A DNA stretch of 5,053 nt from JAGLHV01 sp023132075 [NCBI: bacterium]. GTDB taxonomy: Bacteria; CBDUZB01; JAGLHV01. Location of the stretch: the NCBI GenBank assembly GCA_023132075.1, contig JAGLYT010000131.1, forward strand, positions 1 to 5,053, in the 5' to 3' direction. Shown here piece by piece: positions 5,005-5,053 of the stretch. Below the pieces are notes generated by a model, which saw only the letters and a program-made list of their open reading frames with translations, searched no databases and was not told the DNA's origin. The position numbers and the translations under genes were made by a program. Numbering within the stretch: position 1 is the stretch's first letter; every line of letters begins with the position of its first letter.

Positions 5005-5053
5005 AAAAAGGGAAAACATAAAGGCAAGATATGTTTCTCTCTAGACGCATAAT
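5005..5053. other. Unassigned right edge
   Basis: AT-rich, purine-heavy sequence after the inverted repeat. No frame with a start and ribosome binding site, no hairpin and no promoter pair is visible before the window ends. Confidence 0.4.

Overview
The window looks like a stretch of chromosome from an anaerobic or microaerophilic bacterium. It is AT-rich in the intergenic regions and in the first two complete large genes, and somewhat richer in GC in the last gene. All the genes I can support lie on the + strand. The lineage cannot be fixed from this sequence. Rubrerythrin plus an NADH-oxidase-type flavoenzyme suggests an anaerobe that copes with oxygen. The GC-rich intergenic hairpin and the 7-base tandem repeats are of kinds I associate with deltaproteobacterial, planctomycete (anammox) and similar environmental genomes, but that is only a guess.

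Layout. Positions 1-114 are the last 37 codons of a rubrerythrin, with the rubredoxin-like iron site intact. A long gene-free stretch (115-591) follows. It holds a folded, more GC-balanced segment at about 300-420 and a perfect GC-rich hairpin at 471-494 followed by T tracts. A near-consensus sigma-70-type promoter (592-620) then leads to a 24-residue single-membrane-segment peptide with a good ribosome binding site (656-730). After an AT-rich inverted repeat (748-781) comes a 448-residue FAD/NADH oxidoreductase of the CoA-disulfide reductase / NADH oxidase family (815-2161). Next is an unrecognised lysine-rich, probably exported or membrane-anchored coiled-coil protein (2374-2916). A 171-base leader without an obvious ribosome binding site precedes a 622-residue ABC-F ATPase (3088-4956). 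The ABC-F stop codon lies inside a short array of degenerate 7-base repeats (4951-4992), which is enclosed by an 8-bp inverted repeat (4948-5004).

How the genes may work together. Rubrerythrin reduces peroxide, and flavoenzymes of the Nox/CoADR family consume oxygen or peroxide or reduce small disulfides with NADH, so the left half reads as an oxidative-stress neighbourhood. The small membrane peptide appears to share a promoter and transcript with the oxidoreductase. The exported coiled-coil protein and the ABC-F protein, which acts on ribosomes, show no obvious link to that theme and may simply be neighbours. I see no mobile element, CRISPR array, tRNA or rRNA. The most novel candidates are the tiny membrane peptide, the possible structured RNA at about 300-516 and the 7-base repeat array; none is strong evidence of a new system.
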